In this document: piece after piece, positions 43,886 to 52,643 of the stretch
How positions within the stretch are numbered: the stretch's first letter is position 1
Layout: each line of letters opens with the position of its first letter
Assembly (NCBI GenBank): GCA_964584595.1
Contig: CAZPAM010000008.1
Span: 1-61,262 of the forward strand
Direction of reading: 5' to 3'
Source: Scalindua sp964584595
Lineage (GTDB): Bacteria; Planctomycetota; Brocadiia; Brocadiales; Scalinduaceae
DNA: 61,262 bases
The notes under the pieces: generated by a model
Seen by the model: the letters and a program-made list of their open reading frames with translations, nothing else
Told to the model about the DNA's origin: nothing
The model's database searches: none
Program-made: the position numbers and the translations under genes

Positions 43886-44080
43886 ATTCCTGAGCCTTAG
43901 TTTTAGCTTAGATGGAGTGAGCAAATGTACCAGGATGGTACAAGGAAAGAGTAGTAATAATTCCTGAAATCTACAAGGAGGTGGATACAAGGGAATTGAG
44001 CCTTACTGTTGGAGGTGCTTAACGTGAACACCTTCTTGCCCTCGGCGCTGTTTGTCCGGGGAACAGTAAGGCTTTTTTTA
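43886..44080 (+). ncRNA. Candidate structured RNA ending in a terminator
   Basis: No open frame here looks like a gene, but the stretch folds well on the plus strand: hairpin TGTACC/GGTACA (43925-43941), AGGAA/TTCCT (~43943-43964) and a three-way junction closed by a 12-bp stem. That junction holds hairpins GGAGGTG/CACCTTC and CCCTCGG/CCGGGG and ends in a T run. The next plus-strand gene is ~6 kb away, so it would be a free small RNA. I tried to match 6S, tmRNA, SRP, RNase P and common riboswitches by motif and found no fit. The 5' end is arbitrary: TTGACT at 43851 is a possible -35, without a good -10. Confidence 0.35.
43999..44079 (+). terminator. Intrinsic terminator with internal hairpins
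   Basis: A 12-bp perfect stem (AGCCTTACTGTT at 43999-44010, AACAGTAAGGCT at 44062-44073), then T7 (44073-44079). The 51-base loop contains two further hairpins. Confidence 0.7.
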
Positions 44081-44271
44081 TTTACCGGACAAAAAAAACA
44101 ATTCTTACACAAAGCCGCAGAGAACACGGAGAAAAGTAAAGGAAAATTACCGCTTAGGAAAGCAGGAATGGCAAGAAGAGAGAATGCAATAAAAGATCTG
44201 TTTTCTGCAGTTTTTTTCCTGAGTTCATGCCTGCCTGTCGGCAGACAGGATGTCTAATGGGAAGTGAGTGG

Positions 44272-45243
44272 TTACCTGTCTCGACTAACTACATAGTCGC
44301 CTAGTTCCAGGAGTGAGGTTTTGTAAACTGAGTCCGGAATGACGGAGAGATTATCCTGTGCATCCTTTACCAGCCGTTTTGCAGTGTCGTACGCATAGTC
44401 CACGGCATCATGTTCTGCAAGCAGGTCAGCTATCGCGGCTTTTGAGTCTTTACTGTTGTTCTGGAAGATAAGCTCAAGTGTACTCTCTCTGCGGTCTGTC
44501 GGGAGTTTATCTACCAGCCTGATAAACGGCAGTGTAAGTTTTCCGATCTGGGCATCCAGGTTCGCCGGTTTGCCCATTTTCTCCTCTGTACCCACAACAT
44601 CCAGACAGTCATCTATTATCTGGAATGCCATTCCGAGCTTTGAACCGTAGTTTGTAAGTGCCTCAGTCTGCCATTTGTTTGCTCCCGAGGAAATAGCCCC
44701 TAATTTACAACTGGCGGCACATAGAGATGCTGTTTTGCGTTCTATAATGCTTAAATATTCTGATTCTGTCACCTCGGCATCATAGCATCTTAAGAGCTGG
44801 ACCATTTCACCTTCACACAGAATGTTTATGGTCTGGGACATTATGAGTGTCGACACTTGGGAATCGAGGGCGGAAAGTATGGTATAGGCTCGTGAAAAGA
44901 GGTAATCACCAAACAGGATGGAAATCTTACTCCCCCATTTCATGTTCATCGTCTCGATGTGCCTTCTTACCACTGCCTCATCAATAATATCATCGTGTAC
45001 AAGAGTTGCCGTATGTATAAGCTCTACAACTACTGCCAAATCAATATGTTGCGGGATTAAACTACCTGAACTTTGACCTGACAGTAAAAGCAAGGCCGGA
45101 CGTAATCTTTTACCCTGTATCTTGCTGACATGATACACTAAATCGGAAAGGCGCTTGTCTGCCGGAGATAAATCGCTATAAAGACGCTCCTCTACCTCGC
45201 GCATCTGATCTTTTAAAGGCGCTAAAATAACATCTGTACTCAT
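44272..45243 (-). CDS. Trans-polyprenyl diphosphate synthase
   Basis: A 323-residue E-prenyltransferase. The first aspartate-rich motif is LVHDDIIDEAVVRR (about 81-94; DDxxD), the second is FQIIDDCLDVVG (about 208-219; DDxxD). Additional family features are GKRLRP (about 48-53) and the GGK-equivalent KMGKPANLD. It adds isopentenyl units to an allylic diphosphate in the cytoplasm; length and motifs suit a long-chain (octa- or nona-prenyl) synthase for quinone side chains, but the product length cannot be fixed by eye. A TTGACA-17-TATAAT-like promoter precedes it. It is 134 bases downstream of bioD. Confidence 0.93.
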   Translation of the reverse strand: MSTDVILAPLKDQMREVEERLYSDLSPADKRLSDLVYHVSKIQGKRLRPALLLLSGQSSGSLIPQHIDLAVVVELIHTATLVHDDIIDEAVVRRHIETMNMKWGSKISILFGDYLFSRAYTILSALDSQVSTLIMSQTINILCEGEMVQLLRCYDAEVTESEYLSIIERKTASLCAASCKLGAISSGANKWQTEALTNYGSKLGMAFQIIDDCLDVVGTEEKMGKPANLDAQIGKLTLPFIRLVDKLPTDRRESTLELIFQNNSKDSKAAIADLLAEHDAVDYAYDTAKRLVKDAQDNLSVIPDSVYKTSLLELGDYVVSRDR

Positions 45244-45299
45244 CTAATATATGACTCCTGACATTATCCTGAACAAGTTAAGTTATATTTGGGCTGAAT

Positions 45300-45328
45300 A
45301 TATTATCAAGAACTCAAAAAAATGTCAA
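45300..45328 (-). promoter_or_regulatory. Sigma-70-type promoter of the polyprenyl synthase gene
   Basis: On the minus strand: TTGACA (complement of 45323-45328), 17-base spacer, TAATAT (complement of 45300-45305), 57 bases before the start codon; AGGAG lies ~11 bases before it. Confidence 0.65.
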
Positions 45329-45377
45329 TTATGTTTTATTCTATTATTTTACTTATTTAATTTATGCTAAATATTGC

Positions 45378-46082
45378 CTAAGTCTCTTTTCTCATTATCT
45401 TTGATATGTTTATATCTTTACGAAAATATTCCACAATATCACCATACAGACACTTCTCAACACACACATTCTCATTAAACGGAATAGTCCCGAGAACCGG
45501 AGTTGAGGATGATCTACCTATTTCTCCGACAAAATCTTCACCATTTTTCAACATATTGAATATTATTCCCTTTATTCTAAGATTCCTGCTCCTTGCATAT
45601 TCTAACGTCAGGAGGGTATGGTTTATTGCCCCCAGATAATGCTTACTCACTATTACGAGTGCCAGATCCATCTTCAGTGCCATGTCAGCCACAAGCGTAT
45701 TGCCATCAATTGGAACCATGAGGCCGCCAATTCCTTCAACAACAACAAAATCATGTCTGCTCGTAAGCTCATCATAGGATTCCCATACTTTATCAAGATC
45801 AATATGAACGCCACACTTTGATGCTGCCATCGTTGGCGCTAATGCAGGTTCAAGACGAATGGGATTCACAAGATCATCATCATCAGTACTATCGATTATT
45901 TTCTTAAGATATACGACATCTTCAGAGACAAGTTTTCCATCTATTTCCTCTGCGCCCGTAGCAACAGGTTTCATGACACCTACATCCAGACCCTGAGCTT
46001 TTACCGCAGCAGCTATTGCACCGGCAATGACGGTCTTGCCAACACCTGTATCAATACCCGTAACAAATACGCCTTTTTCCAT
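45378..46082 (-). CDS. bioD: Dethiobiotin synthetase
   Basis: A 234-residue P-loop enzyme. VTGIDTGVGKTVIAGAIA (about 7-24) holds the Walker A motif, MKPVATGAEE (about 40-49) the substrate lysine, and VVEGIGGLMVPI (about 114-125) the EGxGG motif typical of BioD. It closes the ureido ring of biotin from 7,8-diaminopelargonate, CO2 and ATP. No other biotin gene is in the window. It follows the DUF62 gene by 13 bases and appears to be part of the minus-strand cluster from nadE downward. Confidence 0.92.
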   Translation of the reverse strand: MEKGVFVTGIDTGVGKTVIAGAIAAAVKAQGLDVGVMKPVATGAEEIDGKLVSEDVVYLKKIIDSTDDDDLVNPIRLEPALAPTMAASKCGVHIDLDKVWESYDELTSRHDFVVVEGIGGLMVPIDGNTLVADMALKMDLALVIVSKHYLGAINHTLLTLEYARSRNLRIKGIIFNMLKNGEDFVGEIGRSSSTPVLGTIPFNENVCVEKCLYGDIVEYFRKDINISKIMRKET

Positions 46083-46095
46083 AAATCAGTTATTC

Positions 46096-46896
46096 TTAAT
46101 TTCCTAAATCCAGCTTATCGCCCTTTTTTAAATTTAATACATCCCTGGCGCTGCCACGATTTATTGATATCTCTAAATAGCCGGAACTTCCAAATATTGC
46201 CAATGCTTCATTTGCTCCTACATCCGAATATGATTTACATATTCCGTTAATCCTTTTCCTGCCCATTGTAATAGCCACCCTTTCAGCCTTGATCTTCATC
46301 ATATCAATAACCTCTTTGTTGACATTGGTAATAAGATTACCAAAACCATCTATATATATAATTTCGGCCGTTATCACCCCACCCGGTGAACGTATCGGCT
46401 TTGGCAGATCAATTTCATTAATCTTATCTACCCGCTCACCCAGTTCCTTGCGACTAAATTCTTTGGAGAGATGCGCTGCTACAGGTGCAAATATATCACG
46501 CCCGTGAAAAGTATTACTGACTTCCGGCAGGAATAATTCACTGTTAGTAACCTCTCTGATTGACGGAGACTCCTCATTTGCAACAATAAACGAGAGTACT
46601 CCATTGTCAGGTGCAAGGAATATGTAATCCTCAGTCTTTAAGCAAAGAATTTTCCTGTCACTTCCTACCCCCGGATCAACGACTACCACGTGAATCGTCC
46701 CCTTTGGGAAATAAGCATATGAACTGTTAAGGGCATAAGCAGCTTGAAATACATTCTGGGGTTCAATGTTGTGACTAATGTCAATTACGTTTGCTGATGG
46801 GTTGATATTAGCAATTACACCCTTCATCACACCCGCATATCCATCCTGTAACCCAAAATCAGTAATTAACGTTATTGTAGATTGTTTTTTAGGCAT
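46096..46896 (-). CDS. SAM hydrolase family protein (DUF62/SAM hydroxide adenosyltransferase)
   Basis: A 266-residue member of the family that includes fluorinase, chlorinase and the common SAM hydroxide adenosyltransferase. Motifs: ITLITDFGLQDGYAGVMKGV (about 8-27; the catalytic Asp-x-x), NPSANVIDISHNIEPQNV (about 32-49), VVVVDPGVGSDRK (about 71-83), APDNGVLSF (about 95-103) and FHGRDIFAPVAAHL (about 130-143). The DPGVGS...GRDIF set and lack of an evident halide-site insertion favour hydrolysis of SAM to adenosine and methionine. It lies between AmrS and bioD; the physiological reason for SAM hydrolysis in this group is not known. Confidence 0.88.
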   Translation of the reverse strand: MPKKQSTITLITDFGLQDGYAGVMKGVIANINPSANVIDISHNIEPQNVFQAAYALNSSYAYFPKGTIHVVVVDPGVGSDRKILCLKTEDYIFLAPDNGVLSFIVANEESPSIREVTNSELFLPEVSNTFHGRDIFAPVAAHLSKEFSRKELGERVDKINEIDLPKPIRSPGGVITAEIIYIDGFGNLITNVNKEVIDMMKIKAERVAITMGRKRINGICKSYSDVGANEALAIFGSSGYLEISINRGSARDVLNLKKGDKLDLGN

Positions 46897-46933
46897 ACAT
46901 AAGTCCTCTAAATTGATTATTTGCTTTTATTAT

Positions 46934-48028
46934 CTATCCAAAGCCACCAACAATTGGAATGCCGGTACCACACTTTGTACACATTCCATCCTTTATTTCA
47001 AATGTCTTGACGCCAAAACCAACTCTTTCAATCAGCATTTCTCCACAACTATGGCAATAAGTGTTTTCCCACTTGTGTCCGGGAACGTTCCCCGTGTAAA
47101 CGTACTTAAGCCCCTCTTCAACTCCTATCTTTCTTGCAGTCTCTAAAGTAGAGATCGGGGTTGACGGTACATGTGACAGATCAAGATATGGATGAAACCT
47201 GCTTATATGCCATGGTGTCTCATCTCCAAGATTCTGAACTATCCATCCGGCAATTTCATGCAACTCTTCAATGTCATCATTATAACCCGGTACAACGTTG
47301 GTTATAATCTCCACGTGCATATCCCATTTTGACTTTGCCCTGATTGCGGCATCTAAGATCGGCTTTACACTCTTTACGTTTGCAACGTCTCTATAGAAAC
47401 AATGCCTGGAGTCCTGAAGTTCCCCACTCACTTCAATATCAGTCTCTGGCGCGTCATTTTTCCCGTAACTGTCAAAACCCTTTATGTCAACCCGGTAAGC
47501 ATCTAAATACGGCCCGATTGCATCTAATGCTTCCGGTTCAATATAGCCGTTTGTTACAAATACTGTGTATTGTCCATTTTCCTTTGCTAATCTTGCACCA
47601 TCAATTGCATACTCTATCCAGATTGTTGGTTCATTATAAGTCCATGAAATCCCACTACACTTATTCTCTAACGAAAGTTTCACCAGTTCTTCAGGAGAAA
47701 TATAGGATGTATCTCTGTCTCCATTATCAGCACGGGAGTGAGCTATTTGCCAATTCTGACAATGACTACAACGCATATTACAACCAAGAGATCCTATTGA
47801 AAATGTGTAGCTGCCGGGATGAAAATGGTATAAGGGTTTCTTTTCGATTGCATCTGCACATGCAGACGAAATCCTTCCATAAATCATGGAATAGAGTTTA
47901 CCATCAATATTCTTTCTTACTCCACAGTAACCTAACTTACCGTCTGTAATCACACATCTATGTGGACACAGGTAGCAACTAACCTTTTTATCGTCCTCTG
48001 AATGATAAAACAGTGCTTCATGTTCCAT
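46934..48028 (-). CDS. amrS: AmmeMemoRadiSam system radical SAM enzyme
   Basis: A 364-residue radical SAM protein. The cluster-binding motif is IGSLGCNMRCSHCQNWQIAH (about 77-96; CxxxCxxC). N-terminal cysteines (CYLCPHRCVI, about 18-27) and the C-terminal CHSCGEML and CTKCG pairs suggest extra metal sites, as usual in AmrS. The companion genes AmrA and AmrB of the AmmeMemoRadiSam trio are not visible here. The modification it makes is not established. It sits between the cupin and DUF62 genes with tight spacing, which makes a co-transcribed unit likely. Confidence 0.9.
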   Translation of the reverse strand: MEHEALFYHSEDDKKVSCYLCPHRCVITDGKLGYCGVRKNIDGKLYSMIYGRISSACADAIEKKPLYHFHPGSYTFSIGSLGCNMRCSHCQNWQIAHSRADNGDRDTSYISPEELVKLSLENKCSGISWTYNEPTIWIEYAIDGARLAKENGQYTVFVTNGYIEPEALDAIGPYLDAYRVDIKGFDSYGKNDAPETDIEVSGELQDSRHCFYRDVANVKSVKPILDAAIRAKSKWDMHVEIITNVVPGYNDDIEELHEIAGWIVQNLGDETPWHISRFHPYLDLSHVPSTPISTLETARKIGVEEGLKYVYTGNVPGHKWENTYCHSCGEMLIERVGFGVKTFEIKDGMCTKCGTGIPIVGGFG

Positions 48029-48034
48029 TCTTAC

Positions 48035-48397
48035 TCATACTCTTCCGTAATCGTCTTCCAGACGCAAAATATCATCCTCTCCAAAATACTCACCCTGTTG
48101 TATCTCTATAAATGTCAGATCAACATCACCTTTATTGGCCATACGATGTGCAGCTTCCTGAGGAATATCTATGGTTTCTCCCTTCTCTATATGATGATCC
48201 TTGCCATCAATAGTCACCACACCCTTTCCCTCAACTACCACCCAGTGCTCTTTTCTCCTGAAGTGTTTCTGGTAACTCAGCCTTTTTCCCGGCAACACGG
48301 TTATCCTCTTTACTTTATACGCGAGTTCATCCAGCAACACCTCCCACATACCCCATGGAGGATTTGCCACCTTTTCATCAGGTTTTGGTTTATTCAT
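48035..48397 (-). CDS. Cupin, phosphomannose isomerase type II C-terminal-like
   Basis: A 120-residue single-domain cupin. The metal-site pattern is SYQKHFRRKEHWVVVEGKG (about 41-59; HxHx-type with the second His replaced by context RRKEHW) and PQEAAHRMANKG (about 79-90). The W-G-M-W-E-V-L start and PGKRLSYQKH are typical of the C-terminal domain of bifunctional mannose-1-phosphate guanylyltransferase/phosphomannose isomerases. As a stand-alone protein it may isomerise mannose-6-phosphate or bind another sugar phosphate. It lies 7 bases before amrS. Confidence 0.85.
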   Translation of the reverse strand: MNKPKPDEKVANPPWGMWEVLLDELAYKVKRITVLPGKRLSYQKHFRRKEHWVVVEGKGVVTIDGKDHHIEKGETIDIPQEAAHRMANKGDVDLTFIEIQQGEYFGEDDILRLEDDYGRV

Positions 48398-48436
48398 TTT
48401 TTCCTACCGGCAAAACAATTCCTTAATTCTTCCTTG

Positions 48437-48457
48437 CCCGCCGGTCTGTTAGGCGGG
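48437..48457. repeat. GC-rich intergenic palindrome
   Basis: CCCGCC and GGCGGG arms around a 9-base loop between nadE and the cupin gene. This type of palindrome is common between genes in many genomes. No T run follows on either strand, so it is not an obvious terminator. Confidence 0.5.
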
Positions 48458-48474
48458 AATTATTTACTATATTA

Positions 48475-50151
48475 CTATCTTGTATATCGCTGTGCAAGAG
48501 GCATCCTTCTGCCTGTCCCAAATGCCTTTGAGGTAACCTTGAGTCCCGGAGCAGCCTGTTTTCTCTTATATTCATTTCTATCAACTTTTTTAATAATATC
48601 TTTTACAAGCGTCTCATTAAAGCCACTCCCTACAATATCATCTATATCCTTTGATTCCTCAACATACGCCCTCAGTACGCCATCCAGGATATCGTATGGA
48701 GGTAATGAATCTTGATCTTTCTGGTCCGGTCGTAATTCGGCTGAAGGCGGTTTTTCAATAGTGTCAGTGGGAATTATCTCTTTTTTCCGATTGATATATT
48801 CAGCAATATTATAAACCATGGTCTTTGGAATATCGGATATGACCGCCAGCCCGCCACACATATCACCATATAGAGTACAATAACCAACTGCAAGTTCTGA
48901 TTTATTACCGGTTGTCAACACAAGGTATCCATGTTTATTTGAGATTGCCATAAGTATTTTACCCCTTATCCTTGCCTGCAGATTTTCTTCTGTTACATCA
49001 AATGGAAGCCCTGCAAATACACCACTCAAGGTCTTTGTATACGCATTATAGACAGACTTTATCGGGATAATTTCAAAATCTATTCCCAGTCTTTCGGCAA
49101 GCACCTTTGAATCCTCAACACTACCTTTGGATGAAAAGCCTGACGGCATTGTAACCCCAAGCACTTTACCTTTACCAAGCGCCCTGGCTGCAATTACAGC
49201 AGTAACGGCAGAATCTATTCCGCCACTCAGCCCTATTACGGCCTTTTTGAATCCGCATTTTCTTACATAGTCCCGTGTGCCCAGGACTAATGCATCATAG
49301 ACCGATTCAATTTCATCTTCACCAGCACTGGCCTGAGCTCTCTTTCCAACCGACCTCAGCTTACTGCTTCCCGCACTTACATCTGAACCTTTGAACTCAA
49401 CCATTAATAAATCTTCTTCAAAGCTTAACGCCTTATCTACAATAATCCCTTTTTTATTAATTACCAGGCTGTTTCCATCAAATACCAGATCGTCATTTCC
49501 TCCAATCTGATTCACAAAAACAATTGGCACATTGTGCTTTTTTGCATGGCTTGTCAACATCTTCAACCTTACATCCTGCTTGCCAATAGTGAATGGTGAG
49601 GCTGAAATATTTATAATAATCTCTGCCCCCTGCCTTATCATACTTTCAACAGGATCCTTGTGATGAATCTTTCCCTGCCAAACCACATCTGCTCCCCATA
49701 TATCCTCACAAATAGAGATACCAAATTTTCTGCCGGATATCTTTGCTAAAGTAATACTATGTGTCGGCTCAAAGTATCTGTCCTCATCGAATACGTCATA
49801 TGTAGGCAGTAAAGACTTATAATGCCTGGATACTATTTTCTTATTATTTATGTATGCGGCTGCATTATACAGATTTTTGCCACGCCGGGCTGTATTCCTA
49901 TCAACAAAACCCACAATAGCTGAAATACCTGTAACATTATTCCTTATCTCTTCCAATGCCTTTAGATTACTGTCTACGAATCCTGAAAGTTCCAGCAAGT
50001 CCTTTGGCGGATAACCTACTATACACATCTCAGGAAATACGATCAGATCCGCCCCCTTCTTCTTCGCCGTGTTTATGAACCTGCATATCTTCTTTGCATT
50101 CTGTTCAAAGGCACCGACAGTTGGATTTATTTGAGCCAGACATATCTTCAT
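48475..50151 (-). CDS. nadE: Glutamine-dependent NAD+ synthetase
   Basis: A 558-residue two-domain enzyme. The N-terminal nitrilase-like glutaminase domain (~1-255) has the Glu-Lys-Cys triad in VFPEMCIVGYP (about 40-50), RHYKSLLPTY (about 109-118) and GISICEDIWG (about 149-158). The C-terminal NAD synthetase domain (~285-555) has the PP-loop VIGLSGGIDSAV (about 300-311) and TTGNKSELAVGYCTLYGD (about 418-435). It amidates deamido-NAD with glutamine nitrogen and ATP. With pncB (51102) and nadB (60070) it shows that both de novo and salvage NAD routes exist near here. Confidence 0.95.
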   Translation of the reverse strand: MKICLAQINPTVGAFEQNAKKICRFINTAKKKGADLIVFPEMCIVGYPPKDLLELSGFVDSNLKALEEIRNNVTGISAIVGFVDRNTARRGKNLYNAAAYINNKKIVSRHYKSLLPTYDVFDEDRYFEPTHSITLAKISGRKFGISICEDIWGADVVWQGKIHHKDPVESMIRQGAEIIINISASPFTIGKQDVRLKMLTSHAKKHNVPIVFVNQIGGNDDLVFDGNSLVINKKGIIVDKALSFEEDLLMVEFKGSDVSAGSSKLRSVGKRAQASAGEDEIESVYDALVLGTRDYVRKCGFKKAVIGLSGGIDSAVTAVIAARALGKGKVLGVTMPSGFSSKGSVEDSKVLAERLGIDFEIIPIKSVYNAYTKTLSGVFAGLPFDVTEENLQARIRGKILMAISNKHGYLVLTTGNKSELAVGYCTLYGDMCGGLAVISDIPKTMVYNIAEYINRKKEIIPTDTIEKPPSAELRPDQKDQDSLPPYDILDGVLRAYVEESKDIDDIVGSGFNETLVKDIIKKVDRNEYKRKQAAPGLKVTSKAFGTGRRMPLAQRYTR

Positions 50152-50268
50152 AAATTAATCCCTATATATTTACACCTATTAGTATAAGCATTTAATAGTA
50201 CAATTCGATGCAGAAATCAATAAAATTTGGCAATTATCATTTAAACCTGATATTATGTGAATATAACA

Positions 50269-51051
50269 ATGAGCGAAGCTATAAAGATTGATCAAGAACT
50301 TGTACACAAGTTAGAAAAGATCCAGGATCCGGGCGAATTAATGGCAGAGTTGTTTCGCATGTTCGGCGGACGCGCCGCTATAGGTACCAGCGGACAGTGG
50401 ACTGGTGTAGCCTTAATCGACATAGTAATTCGGGCCGGCATTTCTAAACCCCGTGTTTACACCGTGGATACTCTGCGCCTTTTTCCGGAAACATATGATC
50501 TCTTCCGCGAGCTGGAGAAGAAATACAATATCAAGATTGAAAAGGCTGCACCTGATTTTGATGCAGTAAGTAAGATGGTTCGTGAACATGGAGAAATGAT
50601 CTTCTTCGACAGTAAGGCAAAACAGGAATATTGCTGCAAGATACGCAAAGTGGATCCAAACAATAGGGTTCTGGACACCCTGGATGTCTGGATTACAGGC
50701 TTACGGGCAGACCAATCTGATGCCAGGTCTCAAATTAAACGATTAGAAATTATTCAACACACGCAACAGGACGGAAAGGAAAGCCCCCTGCTCAAAGTAA
50801 CACCTCTTATTGCATGGACAGAGGAAAAGGTTAAGGAATACGTCAGTACCAATAACGTACCCGTACATAAATTGCTTGAGATAGAAAGGGATGGATGGCA
50901 CTACGACTCGCTCGGTTGCATTATCTGCACAACTCCCATAGGTACTCACGAAACTCGTCGTGCCGGGCGTTGGAGATGGTTCAACCATCAGCTCAAGGGC
51001 GATCAGAAGGAATGCGGACTACACCTCCCCGGTCAAAAAGAAGATAAATAA
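50269..51051 (+). CDS. cysH: Adenylyl-sulfate (APS)-type assimilatory reductase
   Basis: A 260-residue member of the PAPS/APS reductase family, started at ATG 50269 (a GTG at 50257 is possible). It has AAIGTSGQWTGVAL (about 39-52; PP-loop-like), RVYTVDTLRLFPET (about 66-79), YCCKIRKVDP (about 123-132) and GCIICTTPI (about 217-225), plus the catalytic KECGLH near the C-terminus (~249-254). The CC...CxxC set marks the [4Fe-4S]-containing APS reductases rather than PAPS enzymes such as E. coli CysH. It reduces APS to sulfite for cysteine synthesis. It is convergent with pncB and has no sulfur-gene neighbours. Confidence 0.9.
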   Translation: MSEAIKIDQELVHKLEKIQDPGELMAELFRMFGGRAAIGTSGQWTGVALIDIVIRAGISKPRVYTVDTLRLFPETYDLFRELEKKYNIKIEKAAPDFDAVSKMVREHGEMIFFDSKAKQEYCCKIRKVDPNNRVLDTLDVWITGLRADQSDARSQIKRLEIIQHTQQDGKESPLLKVTPLIAWTEEKVKEYVSTNNVPVHKLLEIERDGWHYDSLGCIICTTPIGTHETRRAGRWRWFNHQLKGDQKECGLHLPGQKEDK

Positions 51052-51070
51052 TAATCAATATCAATGCCAG

Positions 51071-51106
51071 AAAAAATGTAGGGGCACTATGCCTCTTGCC
51101 CCTACA
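51071..51106 (-). terminator. Intrinsic terminator overlapping the end of pncB
   Basis: On the minus strand: TGTAGGGGCA (complement of 51097-51106), 10-base loop, TGCCCCTACA (complement of 51077-51086), then T6 (complement of 51071-51076). The stem contains the pncB stop codon TAG. Confidence 0.75.
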
Positions 51107-52472
51107 AATCCTTGCTCCTTATCGTCCTATCCCTGATCTGTCTTAATTCTTTACTAATCGTCACCGGATATGCAGCCTTACAATTTAAAGCCTTAAACTT
51201 ACCAGGTAATTGAGAGATATTTTTTCTTGCTGCTTTCTGTATTTGTTGAACGGTTGGTATTTTATTTAAGAGTTTGCCTTCCTTCATAACAGGCAACAAA
51301 AGGGCCTTACCACCAAACTCTTCATCCACCAGACCAATTATATCTTTTTTAAACATTCCTTTATTATTAAGAAATCGGTAAACCTGTTTCTTTGCCGGAC
51401 AGGTTGACTTGTCCTTACTGAATTTCATTTTTGGCATGGCAATACCTTCTTTTTCCTGCTCTACCAGTTTATAAACTCCTCCGAGTGCCGGAATGTCTTT
51501 TGAGGTAACCATCTCTGTGCCAACACCGAAGGAATCAATACATGCACCTTTAGCAAGCATTTGAGAAATCTTATACTCATTCAGGTCACCGCTTGCAGTA
51601 ATCTTTACGTGCCCGAGGCCTGCGTCGTCAAGAATTTTCCTTACTCTCTTACTTAGAAGCGTGATGTTACCACTGTCCAGTCTGACACCCTTCAGCTTCT
51701 TTCCAATCTTTGTGGCCAACCGTGCACCCGTGGTCGTATCGTATGTATCAATTAAGAGAATGGTGTTATCAGGAAAAACCTTGTGAAAATCTTCATAAGA
51801 TTCAAATTCGTCATCATAGGCCATAACCCATGAATGAGCTACAGTGCCGATGGGAGGTATCCCCAACTCGTAAGCTGCGAGAACATTGGAGGTACCAGCA
51901 CAGCCACCAATAAAACATGCCCTTGCCGCCAGCACCCCTGCCTGCGGACCATGTGCGCGCCTTGTGCCAAAATCAATTACCTCCCTCCCACCAGAGGCAT
52001 GTACTACCCTTGACGCCTTGGAAGCAATAAGTGTCTGATAATTTATCATTGAGAGAAGATACGTCTCAATTATCTGTGCCTCAATCAGTGGGGCTGTTAT
52101 CCTTATGATGGGTTCATTGCCAAAGATAATTGTACCTTCAGGAACGGCATAGACATCTCCACTGAAACACAAATTGCGAAGGTAATCAAAGAATCCCCTG
52201 CGCACGTTCTTGAAAACCGGAAGGCCCCTTAGATACTTCAAATACTCGTTCGTAAATCTTAGTTCCCTCAGATAATGGATAGCCTGCTCCAGGCCTGCAG
52301 CAATGAGATATGTACGTTTCTCAGGTAAGTTTCTGACAAATAATTCAAAAGTAGATTTATGATTCTTCCCACATTCAAAATAACCTGCGATCATAGTTAA
52401 CTGATAGAGGTCAGTGGCAAGGCACAAATTCGCATCATTTAAGAAAAGCGGCTTTGGTTGTTCTGGAGGCAT
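51102..52472 (-). CDS. pncB: Nicotinate phosphoribosyltransferase
   Basis: A 456-residue enzyme of NAD salvage, which makes nicotinate mononucleotide from nicotinate and PRPP. It has ATDLYQLTMIAGYFECGK (about 15-32), FELFVRNLPEKRTYLIAAGL (about 38-57), FGTRRAHGPQAGVLAARACFIGGCAGTSN (about 165-193, quoted only in part here: GTRRAHGP), HSWVMAYDDE (about 214-223) and IRLDSGNI-equivalent VRLDSGNITLL (about 266-276). The PRPP-binding SGDLNEYKI (about 297-305) and VGTEMVTS are present. It ends inside a terminator hairpin. A TTTACA-17-TATAAA promoter precedes it, divergent from the phosphonate-type operon. Confidence 0.93.
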   Translation of the reverse strand: MPPEQPKPLFLNDANLCLATDLYQLTMIAGYFECGKNHKSTFELFVRNLPEKRTYLIAAGLEQAIHYLRELRFTNEYLKYLRGLPVFKNVRRGFFDYLRNLCFSGDVYAVPEGTIIFGNEPIIRITAPLIEAQIIETYLLSMINYQTLIASKASRVVHASGGREVIDFGTRRAHGPQAGVLAARACFIGGCAGTSNVLAAYELGIPPIGTVAHSWVMAYDDEFESYEDFHKVFPDNTILLIDTYDTTTGARLATKIGKKLKGVRLDSGNITLLSKRVRKILDDAGLGHVKITASGDLNEYKISQMLAKGACIDSFGVGTEMVTSKDIPALGGVYKLVEQEKEGIAMPKMKFSKDKSTCPAKKQVYRFLNNKGMFKKDIIGLVDEEFGGKALLLPVMKEGKLLNKIPTVQQIQKAARKNISQLPGKFKALNCKAAYPVTISKELRQIRDRTIRSKDL

Positions 52473-52518
52473 GTTAATTACTACTTTCCATATAATTTAT
52501 GGTTAAAGTGTTTAATTT

Positions 52519-52547
52519 TTTATAGCTTATTACAAAAACTTTGTAAA
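52519..52547 (-). promoter_or_regulatory. Promoter of pncB with an overlapping inverted repeat
   Basis: On the minus strand: TTTACA (complement of 52542-52547), 17-base spacer, TATAAA (complement of 52519-52524). An inverted repeat AACTTT/AAAGTT around the -35 could be an operator. I cannot assign it to a known NAD regulator (NiaR, NrtR, NadR) by sequence. Confidence 0.5.
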
Positions 52548-52643
52548 CTTGTTTTTTGTAAAGTTATAAGAAAAAAACTGTTTTGTAGATTTATTTATGG
52601 TAAACTCTGCAAAACAGAAATATAAAATCTCATAACATTCTAA

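Noticed and set aside
44234..44249. CCTGTC/GACAGG hairpin
   Set aside because: A common short palindrome without a T run or neighbouring signal; not counted as a terminator or a member of the double-hairpin family.
43903..44257. Two open frames (43903-44127 minus, 44009-44257 plus)
   Set aside because: Both cross the hairpins and terminator, have irregular composition and resemble no protein; the stretch is better explained as non-coding.
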